The notes under the pieces: model-generated
Told to the model about the DNA's origin: nothing
The model's database searches: none
What the model saw: the letters and a program-made list of their open reading frames with translations, nothing else
Program-made: the position numbers and the translations under genes
NCBI RefSeq assembly: GCF_029227915.1
Contig: NC_079877.1
Span: 4,838,001-4,902,000, forward strand
Source of the DNA: Hydractinia symbiolongicarpus
Taxonomy: Eukaryota; Cnidaria; Hydrozoa; Anthoathecata; Hydractiniidae
Direction: 5' to 3'
DNA: 64,000 bases
Shown: positions 1 to 13,545 of the stretch, piece by piece
Numbering within the stretch: the first letter of the stretch is position 1
Layout of the letters: the number at the start of each line of letters is the position of its first letter

Positions 1-602
1 AAGCCCATGAGACTTGTAGTTTTTAAAAATGTTTTCATTTTTGATGAGACGCTAAATAAAAGAAGTTTAATCGCCGGCAAACGAAAACCCGCCATTTCCC
101 GTAAACCCCAGACTCGGCCCGCATAGTCAAAAGTTTACAAAGAAAGTACCCAGGGTGTAAACTCATTTCCCGAACGATTTTTTAATTCATTTTTTCACCA
201 CTAAAACGCATGAGACTTGTAGTTTTTAAAAATGTTTTCATTTTTGATGAGACGCTGAATAAAAGAAGTTTAATCGCCTGCAAACAAAAACCTGCGATTT
301 CCCGTAAATCCCGGACTCGGCCCGTATAGTCAAAAGTATACAAAGAAAGTACCCAGGGAGTAAACTCATTTCCCAAACGAATTTTTAAATTATTATTTCA
401 CCACTAAAGCCCATGAGACTTGTAGTTTTTAAAAATGTTTTCATTTTTGATGAGACGCTAAATAAAAGAAGTTTAATCGCCGGCAAACGAAAACCCGCCA
501 GTTTCCGTAAACCCCGGACTCGGCCCGCATAGTCAAAAGTATACAAAGAAAGTACCCAGGGTGTAAACTCATTTCCCGAACGATTTTTTAATTCATTTTT
601 TC

Positions 603-1360
603 ACCATTAAAACGCATGAGACTTGTAGTTTTCAAAAATGTTTTCATTTTTGGTGAGACGCTGAATAAAAGAAGTTTAATCGCCGGCAAACGAAAACCTG
701 CGATTTCCCGTAAATCCCGGACTCGGCCCGTATAGTCAAAAGTATACAAAGAAAGTACCCAGGGAGTAAACTAATTTCCCAAACGATTTTTTAAATTATT
801 ATTTCACCACTAAAGCCCATGAGACTTGTAGTTTTTAAAAATGTTTTCATTCTTGATGAGACGCTGAATAAAAGAAGTTTAATCGCCGGCAAACGAAAAC
901 CCGCGACTTCCCGTAAATCCCGGGCTTGGCCCGTATAGTCAAAAGTATACGAAGATAGTACCCAGGGAGTAAACTCATTTCCCGAACGATTTTTTAATTC
1001 ATTTTTTCACCATTAAAACGCATGAGACTTGTAGTTTTCAAAAATGTTTTCATTTTTGGTGAGACGCTGAATAAAAGAAGTTTAATCGCCGGCAAACGAA
1101 AACCTGCGATTTCCCGTAAATCCCGGACTCGGCCCGTATAGTCAAAAGTATACAAAGAAAGTACCCAGGGAGTAAACTAATTTCCCAAACGATTTTTTAA
1201 ATTATTATTTCACCACTAAAGCCCATGAGACTTGTAGTTTTTAAAAATGTTTTCATTCTTGATGAGACGCTGAATAAAAGAAGTTTAATCGCCGGCAAAC
1301 GAAAACCCGCGACTTCCCGTAAATCCCGGGCTTGGCCCGTATAGTCAAAAGTATACAAAG
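603..1360. repeat. 406-bp dimer duplication (2 monomers)
   Basis: The stretch from accattaaaacgcatgag at about 603 is repeated at about 1009, 406 bp later. Shared markers are attaaaacgc, cattttTGGtgagacg in the first monomer and cattcttgatgag with cgggcttggcccg in the second. The copies separate near 1350, where the first reads gtatacgaagatag and the second gtatacaaagaaag. The region before about 1000 also matches 4670-5669 at an offset of 4669 bp (23 monomers), so it is a truncated relative of the 17-mer repeat downstream. Confidence 0.7.
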
Positions 1361-2211
1361 AAAGTACCCAGGGAGGAAACTCTTTTCCCAAACGATTTTT
1401 TAAATTATTATTTCACCACTAAAGCCCATGAGACTTGTAGTTTTTAAAAATGTTTTCATTTTTGATGAGACGCTAAATAAAAGAAGTTTAATCGCCGGCA
1501 AACGAAAACCCGCCATTTCCCGTAAACCCCGGACTCGGCCTGCATAGTCAAAAGTATACAAAGAAAGTACCCAGGGTGTAAACTCATTTCCCGAACGATT
1601 TTTTAATTCATTTTTTCACCACTAAAACGCATGAGACTTGTAGTTTTTAAAAATGTTTTCATTTTTGATGAGACGCTGAATAAAAGAAGTTTAATCGCCT
1701 GCAAACAAAAACCTGCGATTTCCCGTAAATCCCGGACTCGGCCCGTATAGTCAAAAGTATACAAAGAAAGTACCCAGGGAGTAAACTCTTTTCCCAAACG
1801 ATTTTTTAAATTATTATTTCACCACTAAAGCCCATGAGACTTGTAGTTTTTAAAAATGTTTTCATTTTTGATGAGACGCTGAATAAAAGAAGTTTAATCG
1901 CCGGCAAACGAAAACCTGCGATTTCCCGTAAATCCTGGACTCGGCCCGTATAGTCAAAAGTATACAAAGAAAATACCCAGGGTGTAAACTCATTTCCCGA
2001 ACGATTTTTTAATTCATTTTTTCACCACTAAAACGCATGAGACTTGTAGTTTTTAAAAATGTTTTCATTTTTGATGAGACGCTGAATAAAAGAAGTTTAA
2101 TCGCCTGCAAACAAAAACCTGCGATTTCCCGTAAATCCCGGACTCGGCCCGTATAGTCAAAAGTATACAAAGAAAGTACCCAGGGAGTAAACTCTTTTCC
2201 CAAACGATTTT

Positions 2212-2414
2212 TTAAATTATTATTTCACCACTAAAGCCCATGAGACTTGTAGTTTTTAAAAATGTTTTCATTTTTGATGAGACGCTGAATAAAAGAAGTT
2301 TAATCGCCGGCAAACGAAAACCTGCGATTTCCCGTAAATCCTGGACTCGGCCCGTATAGTCAAAAGTATACAAAGAAAGTATCCAGGGAGTAAACTCATT
2401 TCCCAAACGATTTT
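2212..2414. repeat. Representative satellite monomer
   Basis: This is a reference 203-bp unit, counted from ttaaattatt to just before the next ttaaattatt. In one consensus-like monomer counted by hand from actaaag I found 41 C and 34 G (about 37% G+C) and 10 CpG dinucleotides; nine of these lie within about 70 bp (aga-cg-ctg to gcc-cg-tata). Two small dyads are conserved: GTATA-gtcaaaag-TATAC, overlapping the palindrome gtatac, and GTTT-aatc-GCCGGC-a-AAAC around a perfect GCCGGC. A minus-strand open frame of 64 codons fits inside the unit. It cannot continue into the next unit because 203 is 2 modulo 3. Confidence 0.9.
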
Positions 2415-3775
2415 TTAAATTATTATTTCACCACTAAAGCCCATGAGACTTGCAGTTTTTAAAAATGTTTTCATTTTTGATGAGACGCTGAATAAAAGAA
2501 GTTGAATCGCCTGCAAACAAAAACCTGCGATTTCCCGTAAATCCCGGACTCGGCCCGTATAATCAAAAGTATACAAAGAAAGTACCCAGGGAGTAAACTC
2601 ATTTCCCAAACGATTTTTTAAATTATTATTTCACCACTAAAGCCCATGAGACTTGTAGTTTTTAAAAATGTTTTCATTTTTGATGAGACGCTGAATAAAA
2701 GAAGTTTAATCGCCGGCAAACGAAAACCCGCGACTTCCCGTAAATCCCGGGCTTGGCCCGTATAGTCAAAAGTTTACGAAGATAGTACCCAGGGAGTAAA
2801 CTCATTTCCCGAATGATTTTTTAATTCATTTTTTCACCACTAAAACGCATGAGACTTGTAGTTTTTAAAAATGTTTTCATTTTTGATGAGACGCTGAATA
2901 AAAGAAGTTTAATCGCCTGCAAACAAAAACCTGCGATTTCCCGTTAATCCCGGACTCGGCCCGTATAGTCAAAAGTATACAAAGAAAGTACCCAGGGAGT
3001 AAACTCATTTCCCAAACGATTTTTTAAATTATTATTTCACCACTAAAGCCCATGAGACTTGTAGTTTTTAAAAATGTTTTCATTTTTGATGAGACGCTAA
3101 TAAAAAGAAGTTTAATCGCCGGCAAACGAAAACCCGCCATTTCCCGTAAACCCCGGACTCGGCCCGCATAGTCAAAAGTATACAAAGAAAGTACCCAGGG
3201 TGTAAACTCATTTCCCGAACGATTTTTTAATTCATTTTTTCACCACTAAAACGCTTGAGACTTGTAGTTTTTAAAAATGTTTTCATTTTTGATGAGACGC
3301 TGAATAAAAGAAGTTTAATCGCCTGCAAACAAAAACCTGCGATTTCCCGTAAATCCCGGACTCGGCCCGTATAGTCAAAAGTATACAAAGAAAGTACCCA
3401 GGGAGTAAACTCATTTCCCAAACGATTTTTTAAATTATTATTTCACCACTAAAGCCCATGAGACTTGTAGTTTTTAAAAATGTTTTCATTTTTGATGAGA
3501 CGCTAAATAAAAGAAGTTTAATCGCCGGCAAACGAAAACCCGCCATTTTCCGTAAACCCCGGACTCGGCCCGCATAGTCAAAAGTATACAAAGAAAGTAC
3601 CCAGGGTGTAAACTCATTTCCCGAACGATTTTTTAATTCATTTTTTCACCATTAAAACGCATGAGACTTGTAGTTTTCAAAAATGTTTTCATTTTTGGTG
3701 AGACGCTGAATAAAAGAAGTTTAATCGCCGGCAAACGAAAACCTGCGATTTCCCGTAAATCCCGGACTCGGCCCG

Positions 3776-6700
3776 TATAGTCAAAAGTATACAAAGAAAG
3801 TACCCAGGGAGTAAACTAATTTCCCAAACGATTTTTTAAATTATTATTTCACCACTAAAGCCCATGAGACTTGTAGTTTTTAAAAATGTTTTCATTTTTG
3901 ATGAGACGCTGAATAAAAGAAGTTTAATCGCCGGCAAACGAAAACCCGCGACTTCCCGTAAATCCCGGACTCGGCCCGTATAGTCAAAAGTATACAAAGA
4001 AAGTACCCAGGGAGTAAACTAATTTCCCAAACGATTTTTTAAATTATTATTTCACCACTAAAGCCCATGAGACTTGCAGTTTTTAAAAATGTTTTCATTT
4101 TTGATGAGACGCTGAATAAAAGAAGTTTAAGCGCCTGCAAACAAAAACCTGCGCTTTCCCGTAAATCCCGGACTCGGCCCGTATAGTCAAAAGTATACAA
4201 AGAAAGTACCCAGGGAGTAAACTAATTTCCCAATCGATTTTTTAAATTATTATTTCACCACTAAAGCCCATGAGACTTGTAGTTTTTAAAAATGTTTTCA
4301 TTCTTGATGAGACGCTGAATAAAAGAAGTTTAATCGCCGGCAAACGAAAACCCGCGACTTCCCGTAAATCCCGGGCTTGGCCCGTATAGTCAAAAGTATA
4401 CGAAGATAGTACCCAGGGAGTAAACTCATTTCCCGAACGATTTTTTAATTCATTTTTTCACCACTAAAACGCATCAGACTTGTAGTTTTTAAAAATGTTT
4501 TCATTTTTGATGAGACGCTGAATAAAAGAAGTTTAATCGCCTGCAAACAAAAACCTGCGATTTCCCGTTAATCCCGGACTCGGCCCGTATAGTCAAAAGT
4601 ATACAAAGAAAGTACCCAGGGAGGAAACTCATTTCCCAAACGAATTTTTAAATTATTATTTCACCACTAAAGCCCATGAGACTTGTAGTTTTTAAAAATG
4701 TTTTCATTTTTGATGAGACGCTAAATAAAAGAAGTTTAATCGCCGGCAAACGAAAACCCGCCATTTCCCGTAAACCCCGGACTCGGCCCGCATAGTCAAA
4801 AGTATACAAAGAAAGTACCCAGGGTGTAAACTCATTTCCCGAACGATTTTTTAATTCATTTTTTCACCACTAAAACGCATGAGACTTGTAGTTTTTAAAA
4901 ATGTTTTCATTTTTGATGAGACGCTGAATAAAAGAAGTTTAATCGCCTGCAAACAAAAACCTGCGATTTCCCGTAAATCCCGGACTCGGCCCGTATAGTC
5001 AAAAGTATACAAAGAAAGTACCCAGGGAGTAAACTCATTTCCCAAACGAATTTTTAAATTATTATTTCACCACTAAAGCCCATGAGACTTGTAGTTTTTA
5101 AAAATGTTTTCATTTTTGATGAGACGCTAAATAAAAGAAGTTTAATCGCTGGCAAACGAAAACCCGCCAGTTTCCGTAAACCCCGGACTCGGCCCGCATA
5201 GTCAAAAGTATACAAAGAAAGTACCCAGGGTGTAAACTCATTTCCGGAACGATTTTTTAATTCATTTTTTCACCATTAAAACGCATGAGACTTGTAGTTT
5301 TCAAAAATGTTTTCATTTTTGGTGAGACGCTGAATAAAAGAAGTTTAATCGCCGGCAAACGAAAACCTGCGATTTCCCGTAAATCCCGGACTCGGCCCGT
5401 ATAGTCAAAAGTATACAAAGAAAGTACCCAGGGAGTAAACTAATTTCCCAAACGATTTTTTAAATTATTATTTCACCACTAAAGCCCATGAGACTTGTAG
5501 TTTTTAAAAATGTTTTCATTCTTGATGAGACGCTGAATAAAAGAAGTTTAATCGCCGGCAAACGAAAACCCGCGACTTCCCGTAAATCCCGGGCTTGGCC
5601 CGTATAGTCAAAAGTATACGAAGATAGTACCCAGGGAGTAAACTCATTTCCCGAACGATTTTTTAATTCATTTTTTCACCACTAAAACGCATCAGACTTG
5701 TAGTTTTTAAAAATGTTTTCATTTTTGATGAGACGCTGAATAAAAGAAGTTTAATCGCCTGCAAACAAAAACCTGCGATTTCCCGTTAATCCCGGACTCG
5801 GCACGTATAGTCAAAAGTATACAAAGAAAGTACCCAGGGAGGAAACTCATTTCCCAAACGATTTTTTAAATTATTATTTCACCACTAAAGCCCATGAGAC
5901 TTGTAGTTTTTAAAAATGTTTTCATTTTTGATGAGACGCTAAATAAAAGAAGTTTAATCGCCGGCAAACGAAAACCCGCCATTTCCCGTAAACCCCGGAC
6001 TCGGCCCGCATAGTCAAAAGTATACAAAGAAAGTACCCAGGGTGTAAACTCATTTCCCGAACGATTTTTTAATTCATTTTTTCACCACTAAAACGCATGA
6101 GACTTGTAGTTTTTAAAAATGTTTTCATTTTTGATGAGACGCTGAATAAAAGAAGTTTAATCGCCTGCAAACAAAAACCTGCGATTTCCCGTAAATCCCG
6201 GACTCGGCCCGTATAGTCAAAAGTATAAAAAGAAAGTACCCAGGGAGTAAACTCATTTCCCAAACGAATTTTTAAATTATTATTTCACCACTAAAGCCCA
6301 TGAGACTTGTAGTTTTTAAAAATGTTTTCATTTTTGATGAGACACTAAATAAAAGAAGTTTAATCGCCGGCAAACGAAAACCCGCCAGTTTCCGTAAACC
6401 CCGGACTCGGCCCGCATAGTCAAAAGTATACAAAGAAAGTACCCAGGGTGTAAACTCATTTCCCGAACGATTTTTTAATTCATTTTTTCACCATTAAAAC
6501 GCATGAGACTTGTAGTTTTCAAAAATGTTTTCATTTTTGGTGAGACGCTGAATAAAAGAAGTTTAATCGCCGGCAAACGAAAACCTGCGATTTCCCGTAA
6601 ATCCCGGACTCGGCCCGTATAGTCAAAAGTATACAAAGAAAGTACCCAGGGAGTAAACTAATTTCCCAAACGGTTTTTTAAATTATTATTTCACCACTAA

Positions 6701-7226
6701 AGCCCATGAGACTTGTAGTTTTTAAAAATGTTTTCATTTTTGATGAGACGCTGAATAAAAGAAGTTTAATCGCCGGCAAACGAAAACCCGCGACTTCCCG
6801 TAAATCCCGGGCTTGGCCCGTATAGTCAAAAGTATACGAAGATAGTACCCAGGGAGTAAACTCATTTCCCGAACGATTTTTTAATTCATTTTTTCACCAC
6901 TAAAACGCATGAGACTTGTAATTTTTAAAAATGTTTTCATTTTTGATGAGACGCTGAATAAAAGAAGTTTAATCGCCTGCAAACAAAAACCTGCGATTTC
7001 CCGTAAATCCCGGACTCGGCCCGTATAGTCAAAAGTATACAAAGAAAGTACCCAGGGAGTAAACTCATTTCCCAAACGATTTTTTAAATTATTATTTCAC
7101 CACTAAAGCCCATGAGACTTGTAGTTTTTAAAAATGTTTTCATTTTTGATGAGACGCTAAATAAAAGAAGTTTAATCGCCGGCAAACGAAAACCCGCCAT
7201 TTCCCGTAAACCCCGGACTCGGCCCG
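3776..7226. repeat. 17-monomer HOR, 3451 bp, copy 1
   Basis: This segment reappears 3451 bp (17 x 203) downstream. Landmarks at the constant offset are gacttgcag at 4071 and 7522, tgcgctttcc at 4151 and 7602, cgcatcagac at 4473 and 7924, and agtataaaaagaaag at about 6223 and 9674. The copy begins inside a monomer: at 7201-7226 a gtaaacccc-type left half is joined to a gtatag-type right half, marking the junction. Only scattered single-base differences from copy 2 were seen, such as caatcg versus caaacg near 4230 and gagacactaa versus gagacgctaa near 6341. Confidence 0.85.
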
Positions 7227-10200
7227 TATAGTCAAAAGTATACAAAGAAAGTACCCAGGGAGTAAACTAATTTCCCAAACGATTTTTTAAATTATTATTT
7301 CACCACTAAAGCCCATGAGACTTGTAGTTTTTAAAAATGTTTTCATTTTTGATGAGACGCTGAATAAAAGAAGTTTAATCGCCGGCAAACGAAAACCCGC
7401 GACTTCCCGTAAATCCCGGACTCGGCCCGTATAGTCAAAAGTATACAAAGAAAGTACCCAGGGAGTAAACTAATTTCCCAAACGATTTTTTAAATTATTA
7501 TTTCACCACTAAAGCCCATGAGACTTGCAGTTTTTAAAAATGTTTTCATTTTTGATGAGACGCTGAATAAAAGAAGTTTAATCGCCTGCAAACAAAAACC
7601 TGCGCTTTCCCGTAAATCCCGGACTCGGCCCGTATAGTCAAAAGTATACAAAGAAAGTACCCAGGGAGTAAACTAATTTCCCAAACGATTTTTTAAATTA
7701 TTATTTCACCACTAAAGCCCATGAGACTTGTAGTTTTTAAAAATGTTTTCATTCTTGATGAGACGCTGAATAAAAGAAGTTTAATCGCCGGCAAACGAAA
7801 ACCCGCGACTTCCCGTAAATCCCGGGCTTGGCCCGTATAGTCAAAAGTATACGAAGATAGTACCCAGGGAGTAAACTCATTTCCCGAACGATTTTTTAAT
7901 TCATTTTTTCACCACTAAAACGCATCAGACTTGTAGTTTTTAAAAATGTTTTCATTTTTGATGAGACGCTGAATAAAAGAAGTTTAATCGCCTGCAAACA
8001 AAAACCTGCGATTTCCCGTTAATCCCGGACTCGGCCCGTATAGTCAAAAGTATACAAAGAAAGTACCCAGGGAGGAAACTCATTTCCCAAACGAATTTTT
8101 AAATTATTATTTCACCACTAAAGCCCATGAGACTTGTAGTTTTTAAAAATGTTTTCATTTTTGATGAGACGCTAAATAAAAGAAGTTTAATCGCCGGCAA
8201 ACGAAAACCCGCCATTTCCCGTAAACCCCGGACTCGGCCCGCATAGTCAAAAGTATACAAAGAAAGTACCCAGGGTGTAAACTCATTTCCCGAACGATTT
8301 TTTAATTCATTTTTTCACCACTAAAACGCATGAGACTTGTAGTTTTTAAAAATGTTTTCATTTTTGATGAGACGCTGAATAAAAGAAGTTTAATCGCCTG
8401 CAAACAAAAACCTGCGATTTCCCGTAAATCCCGGACTCGGCCCGTATAGTCAAAAGTATACAAAGAAAGTACCCAGGGAGTAAACTCATTTCCCAAACGA
8501 ATTTTTAAATTATTATTTCACCACTAAAGCCCATGAGACTTGTAGTTTTTAAAAATGTTTTCATTTTTGATGAGACGCTAAATAAAAGAAGCTTAATCGC
8601 TGGCAAACGAAAACCCGCCAGTTTCCGTAAACCCCGGACTCGGCCCGCATAGTCAAAAGTATACAAAGAAAGTACCCAGGGTGTAAACTCATTTCCCGAA
8701 CGATTTTTTAATTCATTTTTTCACCATTAAAACGCATGAGACTTGTAGTTTTCAAAAATGTTTTCATTTTTGGTGAGACGCTGAATAAAAGAAGTTTAAT
8801 CGCCGGCAAACGAAAACCTGCGATTTCCCGTAAATCCCGGACTCGGCCCGTATAGTCAAAAGTATACAAAGAAAGTACCCAGGGAGTAAACTAATTTCCC
8901 AAACGATTTTTTAAATTATTATTTCACCACTAAAGCCCATGAGACTTTTAGTTTTTAAAAATGTTTTCATTCTTGATGAGACGCTGAATAAAAGAAGTTT
9001 AATCGCCGGCAAACGAAAACCCGCGACTTCCCGTAAATCCCGGGCTTGGCCCGTATAGTCAAAAGTATACGAAGATAGTACCCAGGGAGTAAACTCATTT
9101 CCCGAACGATTTTTTAATTCATTTTTTCACCACTAAAACGCATCAGACTTGTAGTTTTTAAAAATGTTTTCATTTTTGATGAGACGCTGAATAAAAGAAG
9201 TTTAATCGCCTGCAAACAAAAACCTGCGATTTCCCGTTAATCCCGGACTCGGCACGTATAGTCAAAAGTATACAAAGAAAGTACCCAGGGAGGAAACTCA
9301 TTTCCCAAACGATTTTTTAAATTATTATTTCACCACTAAAGCCCATGAGACTTGTAGTTTTTAAAAATGTTTTCATTTTTGATGAGACGCTAAATAAAAG
9401 AAGTTTAATCGCCGGCAAACGAAAACCCGCCATTTCCCGTAAACCCCGGACTCGGCCCGCATAGTCAAAAGTATACAAAGAAAGTACCCAGGGTGTAAAC
9501 TCATTTCCCGAACGATTTTTTAATTCATTTTTTCACCACTAAAACGCATGAGACTTGTAGTTTTTAAAAATGTTTTCATTTTTGATGAGACGCTGAATAA
9601 AAGAAGTTTAATCGCCTGCAAACAAAAACCTGCGATTTCCCGTAAATCCCGGACTCGGCCCGTATAGTCAAAAGTATAAAAAGAAAGTACCCAGGGAGTA
9701 AACTCATTTCCCAAACGAATTTTTAAATTATTATTTCACCACTAAAGCCCATGAGACTTGTAGTTTTTAAAAATGTTTTCATTTTTGATGAGACGCTAAA
9801 TAAAAGAAGTTTAATCGCCGGCAAACGAAAACCCGCCAGTTTCCGTAAACCCCGGACTCGGCCCGCATAGTCAAAAGTATACAAAGAAAGTACCCAGGGT
9901 GTAAACTCATTTCCCGAACGATTTTTTAATTCATTTTTTCACCATTAAAACGCATGAGACTTGTAGTTTTCAAAAATGTTTTCATTTTTGGTGAGACGCT
10001 GAATAAAAGAAGTTTAATCGCCGGCAAACGAAAACCTGCGATTTCCCGTAAATCCCGGGCTCGGCCCGTATAGTCAAAAGTATACAAAGAAAGTACCCAG
10101 GGAGTAAACTAATTTCCCAAACGGTTTTTTAAATTATTATTTCACCACTAAAGCCCATGAGACTTGTAGTTTTTAAAAATGTTTTCATTTTTGATGAGAC

Positions 10201-10677
10201 GCTAAATAAAAGAAGTTTAATCGCCGGCAAACGAAAACCCGCGACTTCCCGTAAATCCCGGGCTTGGCCCGTATAGTCAAAAGTATACGAAGATAGTACC
10301 CAGGGAGTAAACTCATTTCCCGAACGATTTTTTAATTCATTTTTTCACCACTAAAACGCATGAGACTTGTAATTTTTAAAAATGTTTTCATTTTTGATGA
10401 GACGCTGAATAAAAGAAGTTTAATCGCCTGCAAACAAAAACCTGCGATTTCCCGTAAATCCCGGACTCGGCCCGTATAGTCAAAAGTATACAAAGAAAGT
10501 ACCCAGGGAGTAAACTCATTTCGCAAACGATTTTTTAAATTATTATTTCACCACTAAAGCCCATGAGACTTGTAGTTTTTAAAAATGTTTTCATTTTTGA
10601 TGAGACGCTAAATAAAAGAAGTTTAATCGCCGGCAAACGAAAACCCGCCATTTCCCGTAAACCCCGGACTCGGCCCG
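7227..10677. repeat. 17-monomer HOR, 3451 bp, copy 2
   Basis: Second tandem copy of the 3451-bp unit. It starts at the chimeric monomer near 7,220 and loses correspondence with copy 1 near 10,677, where gcccgcatag replaces gcccgtatag. Private changes seen include gagacttttag at about 8941 and gcttaatcgctgg at about 8591. The near-identity over 17 monomers, each of which differs clearly from its neighbours within the unit, marks this as a recent large duplication. Confidence 0.85.
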
Positions 10678-11570
10678 CATAGTCAAAAGTATACAAAGAA
10701 AGTACCCAGGGTGTAAACTCATTTCCCGAACGATTTTTTAATTCATTTTTTCACCACTAAAACGCATGAGACTTGTAGTTTTCAAAAATGTTTTCATTTT
10801 TGATGAGACGCTGAATAAAAGCAGTTTAATCGCCGGCAAACGAAAACCTGCGATTTCCCGTAAATCCCGGACTCGGCCCGTATAGTCAAAAGTATACAAA
10901 GAAAGTACCCAGGGAGTAAACTAATTTCCCAAACGATTTTTTAAATTATTATTTCACCACTAAAGCCCATGAGACTTGTAGTTTTTAAAAATGTTTTCAT
11001 TTTTGATGAGACGCTGAATAAAAGAAGTTTAATCGCCGGCAAACGAAAACCCGCGACTTCCCGTAAATCCCGGGCTTGGCCCGTATAGTCAAAAGTATAC
11101 GAAGATAGTACCCAGGGAGTAAACTCATTTCCCGAACGATTTTTTAATTCATTTTTTCACCACTAAAACGCATGAGACTTGTAGTTTTTAAAAATGTTTT
11201 CATTTTTGATGAGACGCTGAATAAAAGAAGTTTAATCGCCGGCAAACAAAAACCCGCGATTTCCCGTAAATCCCGGGCTTGGCCCGTATAGTCAAAAGTA
11301 TACAAAGAAAGTACCCAGGGAGTAAACTCATTTCCCGAACGATTTTTTAAATTACTTTTTCACCACTAAAACGCATGAGACTTGTAGTTTTTAAAAATGT
11401 TTTCATTTTTGATGAGACGCTGAATAAAAGAAGTTTAATCGCCGGCAAACGAAAAACTGCGATTTCCCGTAAATCCTGGACTCGGCCCGTATAGTCAAAA
11501 GTATACAAAGAAAGTACCCAGGGAGTAAACTCATTTCCCAAACGATTTTTTAAATTATTATTTCACCACT

Positions 11571-13545
11571 AAAACGCATGAGACTTGTAGTTTTCAAGAA
11601 TGTTTTCATTTTTGATGAGACGCTGAATAAAAGCAGGTTAATCGCCGGCAAACGAAAACCTGCGATTTCCCGTAAATCCCGGACTCGGCCCGTACAGTCA
11701 AAAGTATACAATGAAAGTACCCAGGGAGTAAACTCATTTCCAGAACGATTTTTTAAATTATTTTTTCACCACTAAAACGCATGAGACTTGTAGTTTTCAA
11801 AAATGTTTTCATTTTTGATGAGACGCTGAATAAAAGAAGTTTAATCGCCGGCAAACGAAAACCTGCGATTTCCGTAAATCCCGTACTCGGCCCGTATAGT
11901 CAAAAGTATACAAAGAAAGTACCCAGGGAGTAAACTCATTTCCCAAACGATTTTTTAAATTATTATTTCACCACTAAAGCCCATGAGACTTGTAGTTTTT
12001 AAAAATGTTTTCATTTTTGATGAGACGCTGAATAAAAGAAATTTAATCGTCGGCAAACGAAAACCCGCAATTTCCCGTAAATCCCGGTCTCGGCCCGTAT
12101 AGTCAAAAGTATACAAAGAAAGTACCCAGGGAGTGAACTCATTTCCCGAACGATTTTTTAAATTACTTTTTCACCACTAAAACGCATGAGACTTGTAGTT
12201 TTTAAAAATGTTTTCATTTTTGATGAGACGCTGAATAAAAGAAGTTTAATCGCCGGCAAACGAAAACCTGCGATTTCCCGTAAATCCTGGACTCGGCCCG
12301 TATAGTCAAAAGTATACAAAGAAAGTATCCAGGGAGTAAACTCTTTTCCCAAACGATTTTTTAAATTATTATTTCACCACTAAAGCCCATGAGACTTGTA
12401 GTTTTTAAAAATGTTTTCATTTTTGATGGGACGCTGAATAAAAGAAGTTTAATCGCCGGCAAACGAAAACCTGCGACTTCCCGTAAATCCCGGACTCGGC
12501 CCGTATAGTCAAAAGTATACAAAGAAAGTACCCAGGGAGTAAAATCATTTCCCAAACGATTTTTTAAATTATTATTTCACCACTAAAACGCATGAGACTT
12601 GTGGTTTTCAAGAATGTTTTCATTTTTGATGAGACGCTGAATAAAAGCAGGTTAATCGCCGGCAAACGAAAACCTGCGACTTCCCGTAAATCCCGGACTC
12701 GGCCCGTATAGTCAAAAGTATACAAAGAAAGTACCCAGGGAGTAAACTCATTTCCAGAACGATTTTTTAAATTATTTTTTCACCACTAAAACGCATGAGA
12801 CTTGTAGTTTTCAAAAATGTTTTCATTTTTGATGAGACGCTGAATAAAAGAAGTTTAATCGCCGGCAAACGAAAACCTGCGATTTCCGTAAATCCCGTAC
12901 TCGGCCCGTATAGTCAAAACTATACAAAGAAAGTACCCAGGGAGTAAACTCATTTCCCAAACGATTTTTTAAATTATTATTTCACCACTAAAGCCAATGA
13001 GACTTGTAGTTTTTAAAAATGTTTTCATTTTTGATGAGACGCTGAATAAAAGAAGTTTAATCGTCGGCAAACGAAAACCCGCAATTTCCCGTAAATCCCG
13101 GTCTCGGCCCGTATAGTCAAAAGTATACAAAGAAAGTACCCAGGGAGTGAACTCATTTCCCGAACGATTTTTTAAATTACTTTTTCACCACTAAAACGCA
13201 TGAGACTTGTAGTTTTTAAAAATGTTTTCATTTTTGATGAGACACTGAATAAAAGAAGTTTAATCGCCGGCAAACGAAAACCTGCGATTTCCCGTAAATC
13301 CTGCACTCGGCCCGTATAGTCAAAAGTATACAAAGAAAGTATCCAGGGAGTAAACTCTTTTCCCGAACGATTTTTTAAATTATTATTTCACCACTAAAGC
13401 CCATGAGACTTGTAGTTTTTAAAAATGTTTTCATTTTTGATGGGACGCTGAATAAAAGAAGTTTAATCGCCGGCAAACGAAAACCTGCGACTTCCCGTAA
13501 ATCCCGGACTCGGCCCGTATAGTCAAAAGTATACAAAGAAAGTAC
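11571..13545. repeat. 5-monomer HOR, 1014 bp, about two copies
   Basis: The unit starting aaaacgcatgag at 11571 recurs at 12585, an offset of 1014 bp (five monomers, one of them 202 bp). Shared markers in order are ttttcaagaatg with agcaggttaatcg, gatttccgtaaatcccgtac (the 202-bp monomer), gtcggcaaacg with cccggtctcgg, and gatgggacgctg. The second copy diverges at about 13,545, where gggtgtaaac and gattttataaac appear instead. Confidence 0.75.

Noticed and set aside
2212-2414. CENP-B box in the monomer
   Set aside because: The minus strand has ttttcgtttgccggcga, which begins like the box (TTCGTTxG) but lacks the required A and the CGGG core at the correct spacing. A binding assay or motif scan with a species-specific matrix would be needed to revive it.
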